A DNA stretch of 15,314 nt, from NCBI GenBank assembly GCA_050304855.1, contig JBNLEI010000210.1, positions 1 to 15,314 of the forward strand, read 5' to 3'. The stretch's first letter is position 1. Every line of letters begins with the position of its first letter. Under the pieces are notes generated by a model. It saw only the letters and a list, made by a program, of their open reading frames with translations. It did no database searches and was not told where the DNA came from. This DNA comes from Methylomarinum sp050304855. GTDB taxonomy: Bacteria > Pseudomonadota > Gammaproteobacteria > Methylococcales > Methylomonadaceae. Of this stretch, positions 6,880 through 13,971 are shown piece by piece. Made by a program: the position numbers and the translations under genes.

Positions 6880-7614
6880 CTAGCTTAAATAACCTAAGTT
6901 TTTCATTTGCCGCAAAATCCAGGCTTGCCGTTTGAATATATACTCGCTGGGTTGTGAGGCTTTGTATTTGATTGGGTTAGGCAAGATGGCGGCTAGCAGA
7001 GCGGCTTGCCGGGCGGTTAGTTTTGTTGCCGGTATTTTAAAATAGCGCCGGCTCGCAGCTTCAATGCCGAAAACATGGTCACCGAACTCGGCGACGTTGA
7101 CATACATTTCTAAAATCCGTCGTTTGTCCCAGAGTGTTTCGATCAAAAGGGTAAACCAGACTTCCAGCCCTTTTCGCCAGAATGATTTTTCGGGCGTCAG
7201 AAATAAGTTTTTCGCGACTTGCTGGCTGATGGTACTTGCGCCGCGCAGTCTGCCGCCGTCCAGAAAATGTTCCACGGCGCGGCTGAGTTCCTCGAAGTCG
7301 AAACCGTGGTGAGTATAAAAACGCTGATCCTCGGCGGCAATCACGGCAGCAAAAACATGTTTCGATATGTTTCGGCGTTCACGCCATTGATAGTCAATAA
7401 TTTGGTATCCGTTTCCTGCTCTCCAATCGTCGATATGACGCTTTAACATAAATGCCGATGTCGGGGCGGGAAGAATTCTGAGTACGGCAACGCAGATCGC
7501 TGAAAACGAGACAAATGCCAGGATGGAGTAGAGCGTCAAGCGTTTCAGCTTTCTGCTTAACGAGAAAGTTTTTCTCTTAGAGGCCGGCGGTTTGGAGTAG
7601 CGGTTTCGACGCAA
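6880..7614 (-). CDS. mtgA: Monofunctional biosynthetic peptidoglycan transglycosylase
   Basis: This 244-residue glycosyltransferase-51 protein polymerises lipid II into glycan strands at the outer face of the inner membrane. A basic N terminus and one membrane anchor (about 26-49) precede the GT51 domain. Its motifs are AAEDQRFYTHHGFD (90-106, with the catalytic glutamate E95), GASTISQQVAKNLFL (125-139), and WRKGLEVWFTLLIE followed by KRRILEMYVNVAEFG (146-178). Length agrees with E. coli MtgA. The start codon is TTG (7612-7614): a TAG stop lies upstream in frame without any ATG or GTG in between, and the next methionine falls after the membrane anchor. Only a weak AGAGA lies upstream, so expression may be low. 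Confidence 0.95.
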   Translation of the reverse strand: MRRNRYSKPPASKRKTFSLSRKLKRLTLYSILAFVSFSAICVAVLRILPAPTSAFMLKRHIDDWRAGNGYQIIDYQWRERRNISKHVFAAVIAAEDQRFYTHHGFDFEELSRAVEHFLDGGRLRGASTISQQVAKNLFLTPEKSFWRKGLEVWFTLLIETLWDKRRILEMYVNVAEFGDHVFGIEAASRRYFKIPATKLTARQAALLAAILPNPIKYKASQPSEYIFKRQAWILRQMKNLGYLS

Positions 7615-7854
7615 TTGGACTGATCTCTTGACGTTTTTGGCGTTAAGTCGGAAAGAATCGGGTGTCTAGTGCTTGTGGCGGTGGCGACCTTAAGTTCAAT
7701 GTGATTCGGAAATTCGGTTGTGGCCGATCGCTTCCTGCTGGAATGTTCCCTGCGCCGGGTTTAGGAAATGCCTTTTTCTCAAGCTCGAAACGATTGTTAT
7801 TTTAACCGATAACACCGGTTATGGCTGCAGCCTATTTTACAACGGCCTGATCCG

Positions 7855-8514
7855 CTATTGCAGCGGATCGATGTCGCCACCGCTGCTACCGTTGCTTCTA
7901 AACCAACCGGCAATACTACTGCGAGGTCGCCGAGTAGGTGTGACCTCGTGAGGAATTTCCTCGCTTAGGAATATGGCCAGGGTTCCGGCTTCCGGCAGAA
8001 TGCGGCAGATTTCCTCGACATTTTCATGATAAATAACTAAAAGGCCGCCGTCGTCATTATGCCAATGCCGATTCAGATAGGTGACGGTACTGAGGATGCG
8101 GTTGGCGGCGCCGCGAAAGCTGTCTTTGTGTTTGCTGTAGAACGCGCCCTGTTCGTAGTAGGCGAAATGGCTTTCATATTCGAACAGGCCGAGAAACAAC
8201 CGCTTGTTCATGGCGATCCGGAGCGACTCCATACTGTTTAAAAATTGGCATTGGGCTTCGGTGATAGGGCTTAACCAATGCGTTTTATCGCTGCGAATGT
8301 CGAGATCGAATTTAAATTGATCGCCGCGGCCGATACCGGCGTAAGTGAGTTCATCAGCTTTGCGGTAGGCATTTAGGTTGGCTTCCAGCGCATTAATCAA
8401 TGCTGGGTCGAAATAGTCTTGAACAATGCTCAAGCCGGTCTCAGTCAGATCGCTTGCGATGGCATCATAGCGGGTTTCGATGGCTTCCAGTTCGTAATCA
8501 GGTGCGTTCAGCAA
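7855..8514 (-). CDS. 2-oxoglutarate/Fe(II)-dependent oxygenase, prolyl-4-hydroxylase-like
   Basis: The 219-residue protein has the double-stranded beta-helix motifs of the P4Hc/SM-20-like family. H129-x-D131 in YSKHKDSF and H189 in EIPHEV are the iron ligands, and R198 in RRPRSSIAGWFR is the likely 2-oxoglutarate carboxylate contact. Family members hydroxylate protein prolines or other substrates using O2; the substrate here is unknown. No signal peptide is seen, so it should be cytoplasmic. The start is TTG (8512-8514) with gagaaaa upstream; the first internal ATG (residue 95) would remove the N-terminal third. It is divergent from the di-heme peroxidase, with 327 bases between them, and 240 bases separate it from mtgA. 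Confidence 0.87.
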   Translation of the reverse strand: MLNAPDYELEAIETRYDAIASDLTETGLSIVQDYFDPALINALEANLNAYRKADELTYAGIGRGDQFKFDLDIRSDKTHWLSPITEAQCQFLNSMESLRIAMNKRLFLGLFEYESHFAYYEQGAFYSKHKDSFRGAANRILSTVTYLNRHWHNDDGGLLVIYHENVEEICRILPEAGTLAIFLSEEIPHEVTPTRRPRSSIAGWFRSNGSSGGDIDPLQ

Positions 8515-8841
8515 ATTATTTTCTCTGTCAAAAATTTGGGTGGCGGGAATGTATGCTGCTGCTTTAAAAAAAGCAATCTTTTTTTACTTTGCTGTTCAGT
8601 CGGTGAGGTAAAGTTCCTACATTCTTCGCGCCGGCATAGTTTCATAAATCGAATAGATCAAATATCTGTTTCCATCAGCCGCACATTCCCGGCAACGTTA
8701 AATGACCAGCAAACGCGGTAATTTTTCATATTTTGCCAATAGGCTTTCGTCATAACTTGTTTATGCCACCAGCAATTCGCATTCGGGTATTTCGATTGCC
8801 TAGAGGGGCATTTACGATCAATCCAGAACGGACGAAAAATT
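8515..8841. other. Divergent intergenic region
   Basis: This stretch must hold the promoters of the leftward oxygenase and rightward peroxidase genes. I see no hexamer pair convincing enough to place. A weak hairpin GCTTT-aaaa-AAAGC (8561-8574), with a run of seven T from 8579, resembles a small terminator on the plus strand, but no plus-strand gene feeds it. No coding signal is seen. Confidence 0.5.
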
Positions 8842-10203
8842 ATGAAACATATCATCAAGACGATCTCGACGGTTGTTCTCGGAGCAAGCATGTCCGCGAC
8901 CGTCAATGCCGGCGGGCCCAAACATGGGCACGACCATCATCACAAGCATAAGCACATTCAAGCGGCTTTGACCGATGCCGATTTTCACTCGGCAAGCCCG
9001 GAAAAAATTCAGCTCGGGAAGTTTTTATTTTTCGACAAAATTCTATCCGGAAACATGAATATTTCCTGCGCCTCCTGTCATCATCCCATGGCGGGCACCG
9101 GTGACGGACTTGCCTTGCCGGTGGGCGAAGGCGGCAGAGGTTTGGGCGTAACACGTGACACCGGCGAGGGCGCCGATGCGATTCACGAACGCGTACCGCG
9201 CAACGCGCCGCATATTTTTAATCTGGGCGCCAAGGAAATCGTCACGATGTTCCATGACGGCCGCCTTAGCGTCAATCCGGAAAAGCCTTCTGGATTCGAT
9301 TCGCCGGCCGGCGATCAATTTCCCGCCGGGTTGGATCATGCGTTGGCGGCGCAAGCCATGTTTCCTGTGACTTCGGCGGCAGAAATGGCCGGACAGGCTG
9401 GAGAAAACGCGGTTGCCGATGCCGGGGCGAACGGCGATCTGGCCGAAGTATGGCGCTTGCTGACCGAGCGCGTGATGGCGATTCCCGAATATGTCGAATT
9501 AATGGAACAGGCTTATCCCGGCGTGAACGCGAATCAAATTTCGTTTGTGCATATCGCTAATGCGATCGGCGCGTTTGAAGCAACAGCCTTCCGCGCGGAC
9601 AATAGCCCATTTGACCGTTATTTACGTGGAGAAAAAAGCTTGAGTCATGACGCCAAAACCGGCATGAAACTGTTTCAGAATTATTGCTCGTCTTGCCATA
9701 AAGGATCTTTGCAAACAGACCAAAAGTTTCACGTTCTGGGCGTGCCGCAAATCGGCCCCGGTAAAGGAGACGGCCTTGAGGGGCACGACGATTTCGGGCG
9801 TGAAAAAGTGACTGGAGAAATAAAAGACCGTTATCGTTTCCGCACTCCTACCTTGCGCAATGTAGCCCTTACAGGACCTTGGGGACACGACGGCGCTTAC
9901 GATACGCTGGAAGCGATGGTCAGACACCACCTTAACCCGGAACAAAGCCTTGAAGATTACGATATCGATCAAGCGCGCTTGCCGTATCGGGACGATCTTA
10001 CTGATATCGATGAGCTGATTCATACCGATATGGCGAGCCGCGAGGCTCTGAAAGCCCGTATCGAAATCCAGGGAGTTGATCTCGACGAAGAGGAAATCGG
10101 ATATATTATGGAATTTTTAAATGCCCTAACCGATCCGGCTAGTTTCGATATGAGGTCCGCCGTACCGTATAGCGTACCCAGTGGCCTACCGATAGCGGAT
10201 TAA
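8842..10203 (+). CDS. Di-heme cytochrome c peroxidase/MauG-family protein with His-rich N terminus
   Basis: The 453-residue precursor has a signal peptide (MKHIIKTISTVVLGASMSATVNA, cleavage near 23/24). The mature N terminus has seven histidines within residues 28-38 (HGHDHHHKHKH), a likely metal-binding stretch. Two haem c motifs follow: CASCH (C76-H80) and CSSCH (C282-H286). FRTPTLRNVALTGPWGHDGAY (from 333) is the signature linking loop of the CCP_MauG family. It acts in the periplasm, either reducing H2O2 or, as in MauG/MbnH, oxidising a partner protein. The protein is longer than classical peroxidases (about 330 residues) through an insertion between the haems (about 84-200). No MauG substrate gene (MbnP/CorA or methylamine dehydrogenase) is adjacent, so peroxidase versus protein-modifying activity is undecided. 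A strong hairpin follows the stop. Confidence 0.9.
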   Translation: MKHIIKTISTVVLGASMSATVNAGGPKHGHDHHHKHKHIQAALTDADFHSASPEKIQLGKFLFFDKILSGNMNISCASCHHPMAGTGDGLALPVGEGGRGLGVTRDTGEGADAIHERVPRNAPHIFNLGAKEIVTMFHDGRLSVNPEKPSGFDSPAGDQFPAGLDHALAAQAMFPVTSAAEMAGQAGENAVADAGANGDLAEVWRLLTERVMAIPEYVELMEQAYPGVNANQISFVHIANAIGAFEATAFRADNSPFDRYLRGEKSLSHDAKTGMKLFQNYCSSCHKGSLQTDQKFHVLGVPQIGPGKGDGLEGHDDFGREKVTGEIKDRYRFRTPTLRNVALTGPWGHDGAYDTLEAMVRHHLNPEQSLEDYDIDQARLPYRDDLTDIDELIHTDMASREALKARIEIQGVDLDEEEIGYIMEFLNALTDPASFDMRSAVPYSVPSGLPIAD

Positions 10204-10211
10204 CAAACAAA

Positions 10212-10250
10212 TGCCTGATAACGGTTACCACTGTTATCAGGCAGGTTTAT
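10212..10250 (+). terminator. Hairpin terminator after the di-heme peroxidase gene
   Basis: A 14-pair stem with one G-T wobble (10212-10225 with 10230-10243; core GCCTGATAAC/GTTATCAGGC) has a tetraloop TACC and is followed by ggtttatt. It begins 8 bases after the TAA stop. The T-run is short, so termination efficiency is uncertain. Confidence 0.65.
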
Positions 10251-10256
10251 TACACA

Positions 10257-10284
10257 AACGCTTTTGGGTTCTTTGAAAAGCGTT
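10257..10284. repeat. Second hairpin, 9-base perfect inverted repeat
   Basis: AACGCTTTT (10257-10265) and AAAAGCGTT (10276-10284) are exact reverse complements around a 10-base loop, only 13 bases beyond the previous stem. No T-run follows on either strand. It may be part of a paired-hairpin (REP/BIME-like) element linked to the neighbouring transposase remnant, or a back-up 3' structure. Confidence 0.55.
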
Positions 10285-10310
10285 GACCAGTCCGTAAGTC
10301 CAATTGGTGC

Positions 10311-10319
10311 AGCGTAATC
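10311..10319. repeat. AGCGTAATC copy, left flank of transposase remnant
   Basis: The 9-mer AGCGTAATC occurs here and again in the same orientation at 10653-10661, on either side of the transposase remnant. Similar words occur in REP-like repeats of many proteobacteria, so these may be worn REP sequences. The match is short, so this is tentative. Confidence 0.35.
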
Positions 10320-10358
10320 GGGCGCATATTATCGATCTCTACAAATCGAAGAATCAAT

Positions 10359-10630
10359 GTCGTTGCACCAGTTCGACGAATAAATTTCCTTAGCGACGTA
10401 GCGGTGAAAAAAGAATATGGCTAGTCTACCACTTGTGTAACGAGCCCATGCTTCAAAAGATTAACATGGATATAATCGATGTGGCGTTGATTGTCGGCTT
10501 CGTCAAGGGTGAATATCCCATAAATGCCGTTGCTATATACCCACTCTCTGAACGTCTTTCGTAACTTCGAGCGTCGTTCGGTCGTTCGGTTTTGGGTAAC
10601 ACACTTGAAAATCCGCTTTTGATCAAACGC
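10359..10630 (-). pseudogene. Decayed REP-associated tyrosine transposase (C-terminal remnant)
   Basis: The minus strand encodes FDQKRIFKCVTQNRTTERRSKLRK, then DEADNQRHIDYIHVNLLKHGLV (to about 10440), a close match to the RAYT/IS200-like pattern ERRSKxRK...DEADxQRHIDYIHYNPVKHGLV. After TQVVD comes a TAG (10421-10423) where the family has Trp. The frame resumes PYSFF and then shifts at a run of six A (plus strand, 10407-10412), after which the other frame reads HRYVAKEIYSSNWCND. The HUH-containing N-terminal half is missing. So it is a remnant with a nonsense mutation, a frameshift and a 5' deletion. RAYTs mobilise or process REP palindromes. Confidence 0.8.
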
Positions 10631-10652
10631 CATATCCGCAGGGCCGAAGCAT

Positions 10653-10661
10653 AGCGTAATC
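10653..10661. repeat. AGCGTAATC copy, right flank of transposase remnant
   Basis: Second copy of the 9-mer found at 10311-10319. On the minus strand the context reads GGTCGGAGGTCTGATTACGC, resembling half of a REP-type palindrome whose other half is lost. Confidence 0.35.
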
Positions 10662-10737
10662 AGACCTCCGACCCTAATTCGCAAAGTCAACGGTATTTTC
10701 CATCCCATTAGATTAAGTCTGAGTCAGTAATTTCAGC

Positions 10738-11478
10738 TTATTGCGGTACTTCGCAGGCCATAAACATGTCAAACTCAGAGCCTACAAATTCCGTAAGTGC
10801 TTCATAATTGAGAATAGTTAATTGATGATGAGTGATAGCGAACAGTCCCTTGTCTTTTAACAAATGCAAGGTTCTATTAACGTGAACTGTTGTTAAACCA
10901 ACCATATCCGCAATATCTTTCTGTTTTAAAGGAAATGGAATAGTATCGCCATTGTTTAATCCCCGCAGATTTAATCTTCGAAAAATCTCCAACACTAAAA
11001 ATGCGATTCGGTTACTTGCACTATGTTGACTTATTTGGACCAAATACATTTCCAGAAGTAGCATGTTACAAGCTGATATCCATGCAAGCCGCATTGCGAG
11101 TCGGGGATGTGTTGCGCATAAATGAACTGCACTGGGGATAACGCAAATAGTACATTCTTGAACCGCAATGGCCGAATAAATTGCCGGACTATCGGTATCC
11201 GGTTGAAAACCCAAGACATCACCGGGCAACACGACTTTTAGCACCTGTCTTTTTCCATTATCGTCAACGCGGGTTAGCATCATCCAACCCGATTTCAAAA
11301 CAAACAATCCCTCATACGTCTGACCTTGCCGAAACAAATATTCTTTCGTATCTAAACGTTTGTGTTTGACGATGTCAGAGTCTAGCTCCAGATTAATAAC
11401 ACTAAGCATGGTTTGGCAAAAACCATATTTTCTACCGGGACAGAATGAGCAAGGTTTTACTGGACTAAGTATCGACAT
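10738..11478 (-). CDS. Crp/Fnr-family regulator with FNR-like cysteines
   Basis: The 246-residue protein has an N-terminal cysteine cluster (CSFCPGRKYGFC: C10, C13, C21), a cyclic-nucleotide-binding-like beta roll (about 38-125), a dimerisation helix and a C-terminal winged helix with IADMVGLTTVHVNRTLHLLKDKG (about 190-212). C112 in TICVIP aligns with the fourth [4Fe-4S] ligand of FNR (C122 in VCEIP). The spacing C-x2-C-x7-C differs from FNR (C-x2-C-x5-C), so an oxygen- or redox-sensing cluster is plausible but not certain. The recognition helix TVHVNRTL lacks FNR's E-SR pattern, so its DNA site should differ. It stands alone, facing away from the secreted-protein genes across an AT-rich spacer. 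The start at 11478 has no strong ribosome binding site. Confidence 0.88.
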   Translation of the reverse strand: MSILSPVKPCSFCPGRKYGFCQTMLSVINLELDSDIVKHKRLDTKEYLFRQGQTYEGLFVLKSGWMMLTRVDDNGKRQVLKVVLPGDVLGFQPDTDSPAIYSAIAVQECTICVIPSAVHLCATHPRLAMRLAWISACNMLLLEMYLVQISQHSASNRIAFLVLEIFRRLNLRGLNNGDTIPFPLKQKDIADMVGLTTVHVNRTLHLLKDKGLFAITHHQLTILNYEALTEFVGSEFDMFMACEVPQ

Positions 11479-12060
11479 GGATAGACCGCTTAGAAATTAA
11501 TGACTAATGAGTTTTTAAAAGAAATATCAAGTAAAAAATAAAAAAGTTAACCTGGATTAATTTTTTAACTAAAGATGTACCTAAGTTTAATTAATTCTTC
11601 AGATTATTATACTAGAATATTAAATAGTAAAAATATAGAGAATTTGGTGGTATGTGTTTTTACATGTACCCGCTAGAAAATAAGAGTCGGTGCATTTTTT
11701 ATCTGGGGCGTATTTGTAATCTATTGATTTTAAATAAAAATAAACGCATATGGAGTGAGCTGGCTGAGAGGGTGTTTTTATGGAAATAAATATCTCAATT
11801 ATTATATTTAATCTTTGATTAGTTGAAAAAATTATAAGTCTAAATTAAATAAGTTCAAGATTACTTAAATACATTTAGATAATAAATTGTCTTAATAAGT
11901 ATTTGATGAAAAATAATTTCATTCCAATTCCCATTCCCATTATTTTTTGGTGTTTCATTACTCAATTAAAAGGTAAAGAGATGGGGCGTCGAAAAATATT
12001 AAAAACTAACCCATTAGGCATGGAATTGACTTCAGATTCCATCTTTTTTGGTGTATCACA
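11479..12060. other. AT-rich gene-free spacer
   Basis: About 580 bases are much richer in A and T than the rest of the window, with many A/T runs. No convincing gene is seen; an open frame at 11903-12115 has no recognisable content. An imperfect palindrome at 11649-11670 (GGTATGTGT-tttt-ACATGTACC, two wobble pairs) lies in a small GC-richer island. The spacer probably contains the promoter of the Crp/Fnr gene and possibly of the rightward genes. Confidence 0.6.
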
Positions 12061-12198
12061 ATTCAATCTGCAACTTTCGCTTTTACCGAACCGGGAACCT
12101 ATTTCACCGTGCTGACTGTTACCGATGACGAGGGTCAAATTTCAAATGCACAAGTAGAGATTACCGTTCGTGAATCGAAAGGGAAACGTAAGCCATAA
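12061..12198 (+). pseudogene. C-terminal remnant of a PKD-domain protein
   Basis: The frame ending at the TAA of 12196-12198 reads IQSATFAFTEPGTYFTVLTV and then TDDEGQISNAQVEITVRES, finishing KGKRKP. The pattern F-T-E-P-G-T-Y-x-V-x-L-T-V-T-D-x-x-G is the conserved C-terminal half of a PKD (Ig-like) domain found in extracellular proteins. In this frame there is no start codon and a stop lies at 12007, with unrelated AT-rich sequence upstream. It is best read as the 3' end of a deleted surface protein. It lies directly upstream of three secreted-protein genes, one of which also has an Ig-type domain and a Lys/Gly-rich linker. Confidence 0.75.
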
Positions 12199-12315
12199 AA
12201 TTAAAAGGAAGAGCTCTAAGATAAATCAACAGGGTAAATCGAATGCTGATTGCCTCCTGAAACGCTGTAGGCAGTAGCCACATTAAATAACGACATTGAA
12301 TTTGAGAACAACAAC

Positions 12316-13422
12316 ATGAAAGCAGTAATTACAAAAAGACTCAGACAATTTTTTCCCGTTCAAGCGGCAATTGCTGCCATAACACTGTTACCGGGGTTGT
12401 CCGCCGAAGTTTCGGCGGCCGGCTATACCGTCGAATCGATAAACGGGCCGGGGGCGGCGCTCAGTATGAGTAGCGCGGGTTATTTGACCGGCACCTATAA
12501 AGTGAAATGTTCCAAAATCCAGGGAACTAGACCGATACTGGAAGTTTGTTACTATGCGCCATGGATTTACGACGGCCGAAACATTATCAAAGTTCAGTGG
12601 CCGGTAGACTGGAATTATGTTTACTCGTTTGGAATCAACGATTCGCTTGAACTGGTGGGACGCGAATACAGAGGTTCGGTGAGCGCAGGAGGATGGCTTT
12701 ACTCCGGAGGCGAAGTATTTTATAGCGGATCGTTGCCCGATGGCGGCGGCAGTTTGCTTAATGCTATCAACAACGACGGTGTCGCTGTCGGTACGGCGCA
12801 AAAACGGGATCCAAATCAGCCAACACGATGGATCGGCAGGGCTGCCACATTCCAGAATACCGGTGGTTCGAATGTTTTGGAAGAGGTTTCCGTATTTGAT
12901 TCCGATGTTCCGACGACAGGCGCGGACATTAACGATGAAGGCGACATTACCGGTACTTATACTGCGATTGATGGCGCTCAGCACGCTTATGTTTACCAAA
13001 GCGTAAATGGCGCGGCAATTTCCATTCCGGATCTTCCTGGCGCTAGTTACTGTCAAGGCGTAAGCATCAGTCAAGTGGTCAATAGCGGTCAATTGTGGGT
13101 AGCGGGAAATTGTGGAGACCGAGGCTTTCTCTACAACGTCGGAGAACCTGGTCAGTTGATTGAGTTGAACAATCTCGATGGCCAAAGCGGAGGCGTAGCG
13201 GTGAAATCGGTCAACGGTTGGGGCGAAGCGGTAGGAACGGTTGCCGGCAAGGCCGTTACATGGGCGTCAGACAATACAACAGCGATCGATCTGAATCAAT
13301 ATGCTTCAAGGCATATGACGTTTTCTCGAGGCAACGATATTAATGACGACGGTATAATCCTGGTTGGTGACGTCGATCCTAAAGCTAATTTGTTGACATA
13401 CATACTGACGCCTACACCGTAG
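12316..13422 (+). CDS. Secreted HAF-repeat protein, predicted seven-bladed propeller
   Basis: The 368-residue precursor has a signal peptide (to about residue 35, ...LSAEVSA|AG). The mature part has seven copies of an I-N-D-x-G-x-x-x-G-T motif: SSAGYLTGT (52), INDSLELVG (107), INNDGVAVG (151), INDEGDITG (205), VNSGQLWVAG (255), VNGWGEAVG (299) and INDDGIILVG (342). Spacing is 43-56 residues. This is the HAF-type repeat of extracellular bacterial proteins; seven repeats suggest a beta propeller, which is inference. Possible disulfides are C65-C78 and C246-C266. No C-terminal autotransporter or anchor domain is present, so it should be periplasmic or exported. Function is unknown. It is the first of three rightward secreted-protein genes; a weak GAG lies 9 bases before ATG 12316. 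Confidence 0.85.
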   Translation: MKAVITKRLRQFFPVQAAIAAITLLPGLSAEVSAAGYTVESINGPGAALSMSSAGYLTGTYKVKCSKIQGTRPILEVCYYAPWIYDGRNIIKVQWPVDWNYVYSFGINDSLELVGREYRGSVSAGGWLYSGGEVFYSGSLPDGGGSLLNAINNDGVAVGTAQKRDPNQPTRWIGRAATFQNTGGSNVLEEVSVFDSDVPTTGADINDEGDITGTYTAIDGAQHAYVYQSVNGAAISIPDLPGASYCQGVSISQVVNSGQLWVAGNCGDRGFLYNVGEPGQLIELNNLDGQSGGVAVKSVNGWGEAVGTVAGKAVTWASDNTTAIDLNQYASRHMTFSRGNDINDDGIILVGDVDPKANLLTYILTPTP

Positions 13423-13466
13423 TCGCGTCATAGTTGAACTGTTTAGTGGCTTAGGAGAAATTTACC

Positions 13467-13907
13467 ATGCATGTATTCAATATTTATCCACGTGATTTAC
13501 TTTCAGCCGCTTTCACCGTGCTGTTGGGAATCGTTTTTATCTTTCCGAATGTTTCGAATGCCGAAGTAATACCTTTATTTCACTTTGAAAGCATTTGTCG
13601 TTCGGATCCGGCCGAGAACAAGAATAAGGTAAGCGTCATTTTGCACGACGATTTCCACAACCCTTTAGCCGATGTAACCATCAACGCACTTTGGACGTAC
13701 GTGGATTACCGGCAGAACAGGGCTGTGTTCCGTTATAAACCGGATTCGTGTACGACCAATAACGAAGGAGTTTGCAGGTTTAATGGCGGTGGAGGGCGCG
13801 CCCGTTGGCAACTCACTGAGGTGGTGGGCTATGACTTAGGGGACCCAGCTTTTGACGCTATAGAAACAGCACTCTGCCCGAATACCTTTATGATCGACTT
13901 CTGGTGA
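13467..13907 (+). CDS. Secreted Ig-like protein of unknown family
   Basis: The 146-residue precursor has a signal peptide (cleavage after SNA, about 32). The mature part shows KVSVILHDDFHNPLADVTINALW, then CTTNNEGVCRF: the pattern 'x-V-x-D-x-x-x-x-P-L-x-x-V-x-V-x-A-x-W ... C-T-T-x-x-x-G-x-C' seen in bacterial Ig-like (Big_1/transthyretin-like) domains. C95 and C103 may form a disulfide, and C44 and C137 another. A good ribosome binding site (aggaga) precedes ATG 13467, 44 bases after the previous stop, so it is probably co-transcribed. I do not recognise a named family. Binding or structural function is inference. Confidence 0.8.
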   Translation: MHVFNIYPRDLLSAAFTVLLGIVFIFPNVSNAEVIPLFHFESICRSDPAENKNKVSVILHDDFHNPLADVTINALWTYVDYRQNRAVFRYKPDSCTTNNEGVCRFNGGGGRARWQLTEVVGYDLGDPAFDAIETALCPNTFMIDFW

Positions 13908-13971
13908 GCATTTCAACACGACGTCGATAGTTAAATCGTTAGGATGGTATATTTTTCAATAGAAAGGCACA

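Noticed and set aside
8842..10203. Assignment as MbnH/CorB or MauG with a defined protein substrate
   Set aside because: No MbnP/CorA-like or methylamine dehydrogenase gene is nearby, and the sequence alone does not separate peroxidase from protein-modifying members.
11685..11702. GAGTCGGTGC followed by T-run, resembling a tracrRNA 3' end
   Set aside because: The complementary GGCACC arm is missing and there are no cas genes or CRISPR repeats in the window.
11754..11782. GCTGGCTGAGAGGG resembling part of a TPP riboswitch
   Set aside because: The second conserved part (CCTGATCTGG...TAATGCCAGCG-like) is absent and no thiamine gene follows.
11903..12115. 70-codon open frame (+) in and after the AT-rich spacer
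   Set aside because: Low-complexity residues, and its 3' part is out of frame with the readable PKD remnant; a possible start near 11981 with a plausible ribosome binding site gives only about 44 unrecognisable residues.
12388..13185. 265-codon open frame on the minus strand
   Set aside because: It lies wholly inside the HAF-repeat gene, which has a signal peptide and repeat motifs; the minus-strand product shows no recognisable pattern.
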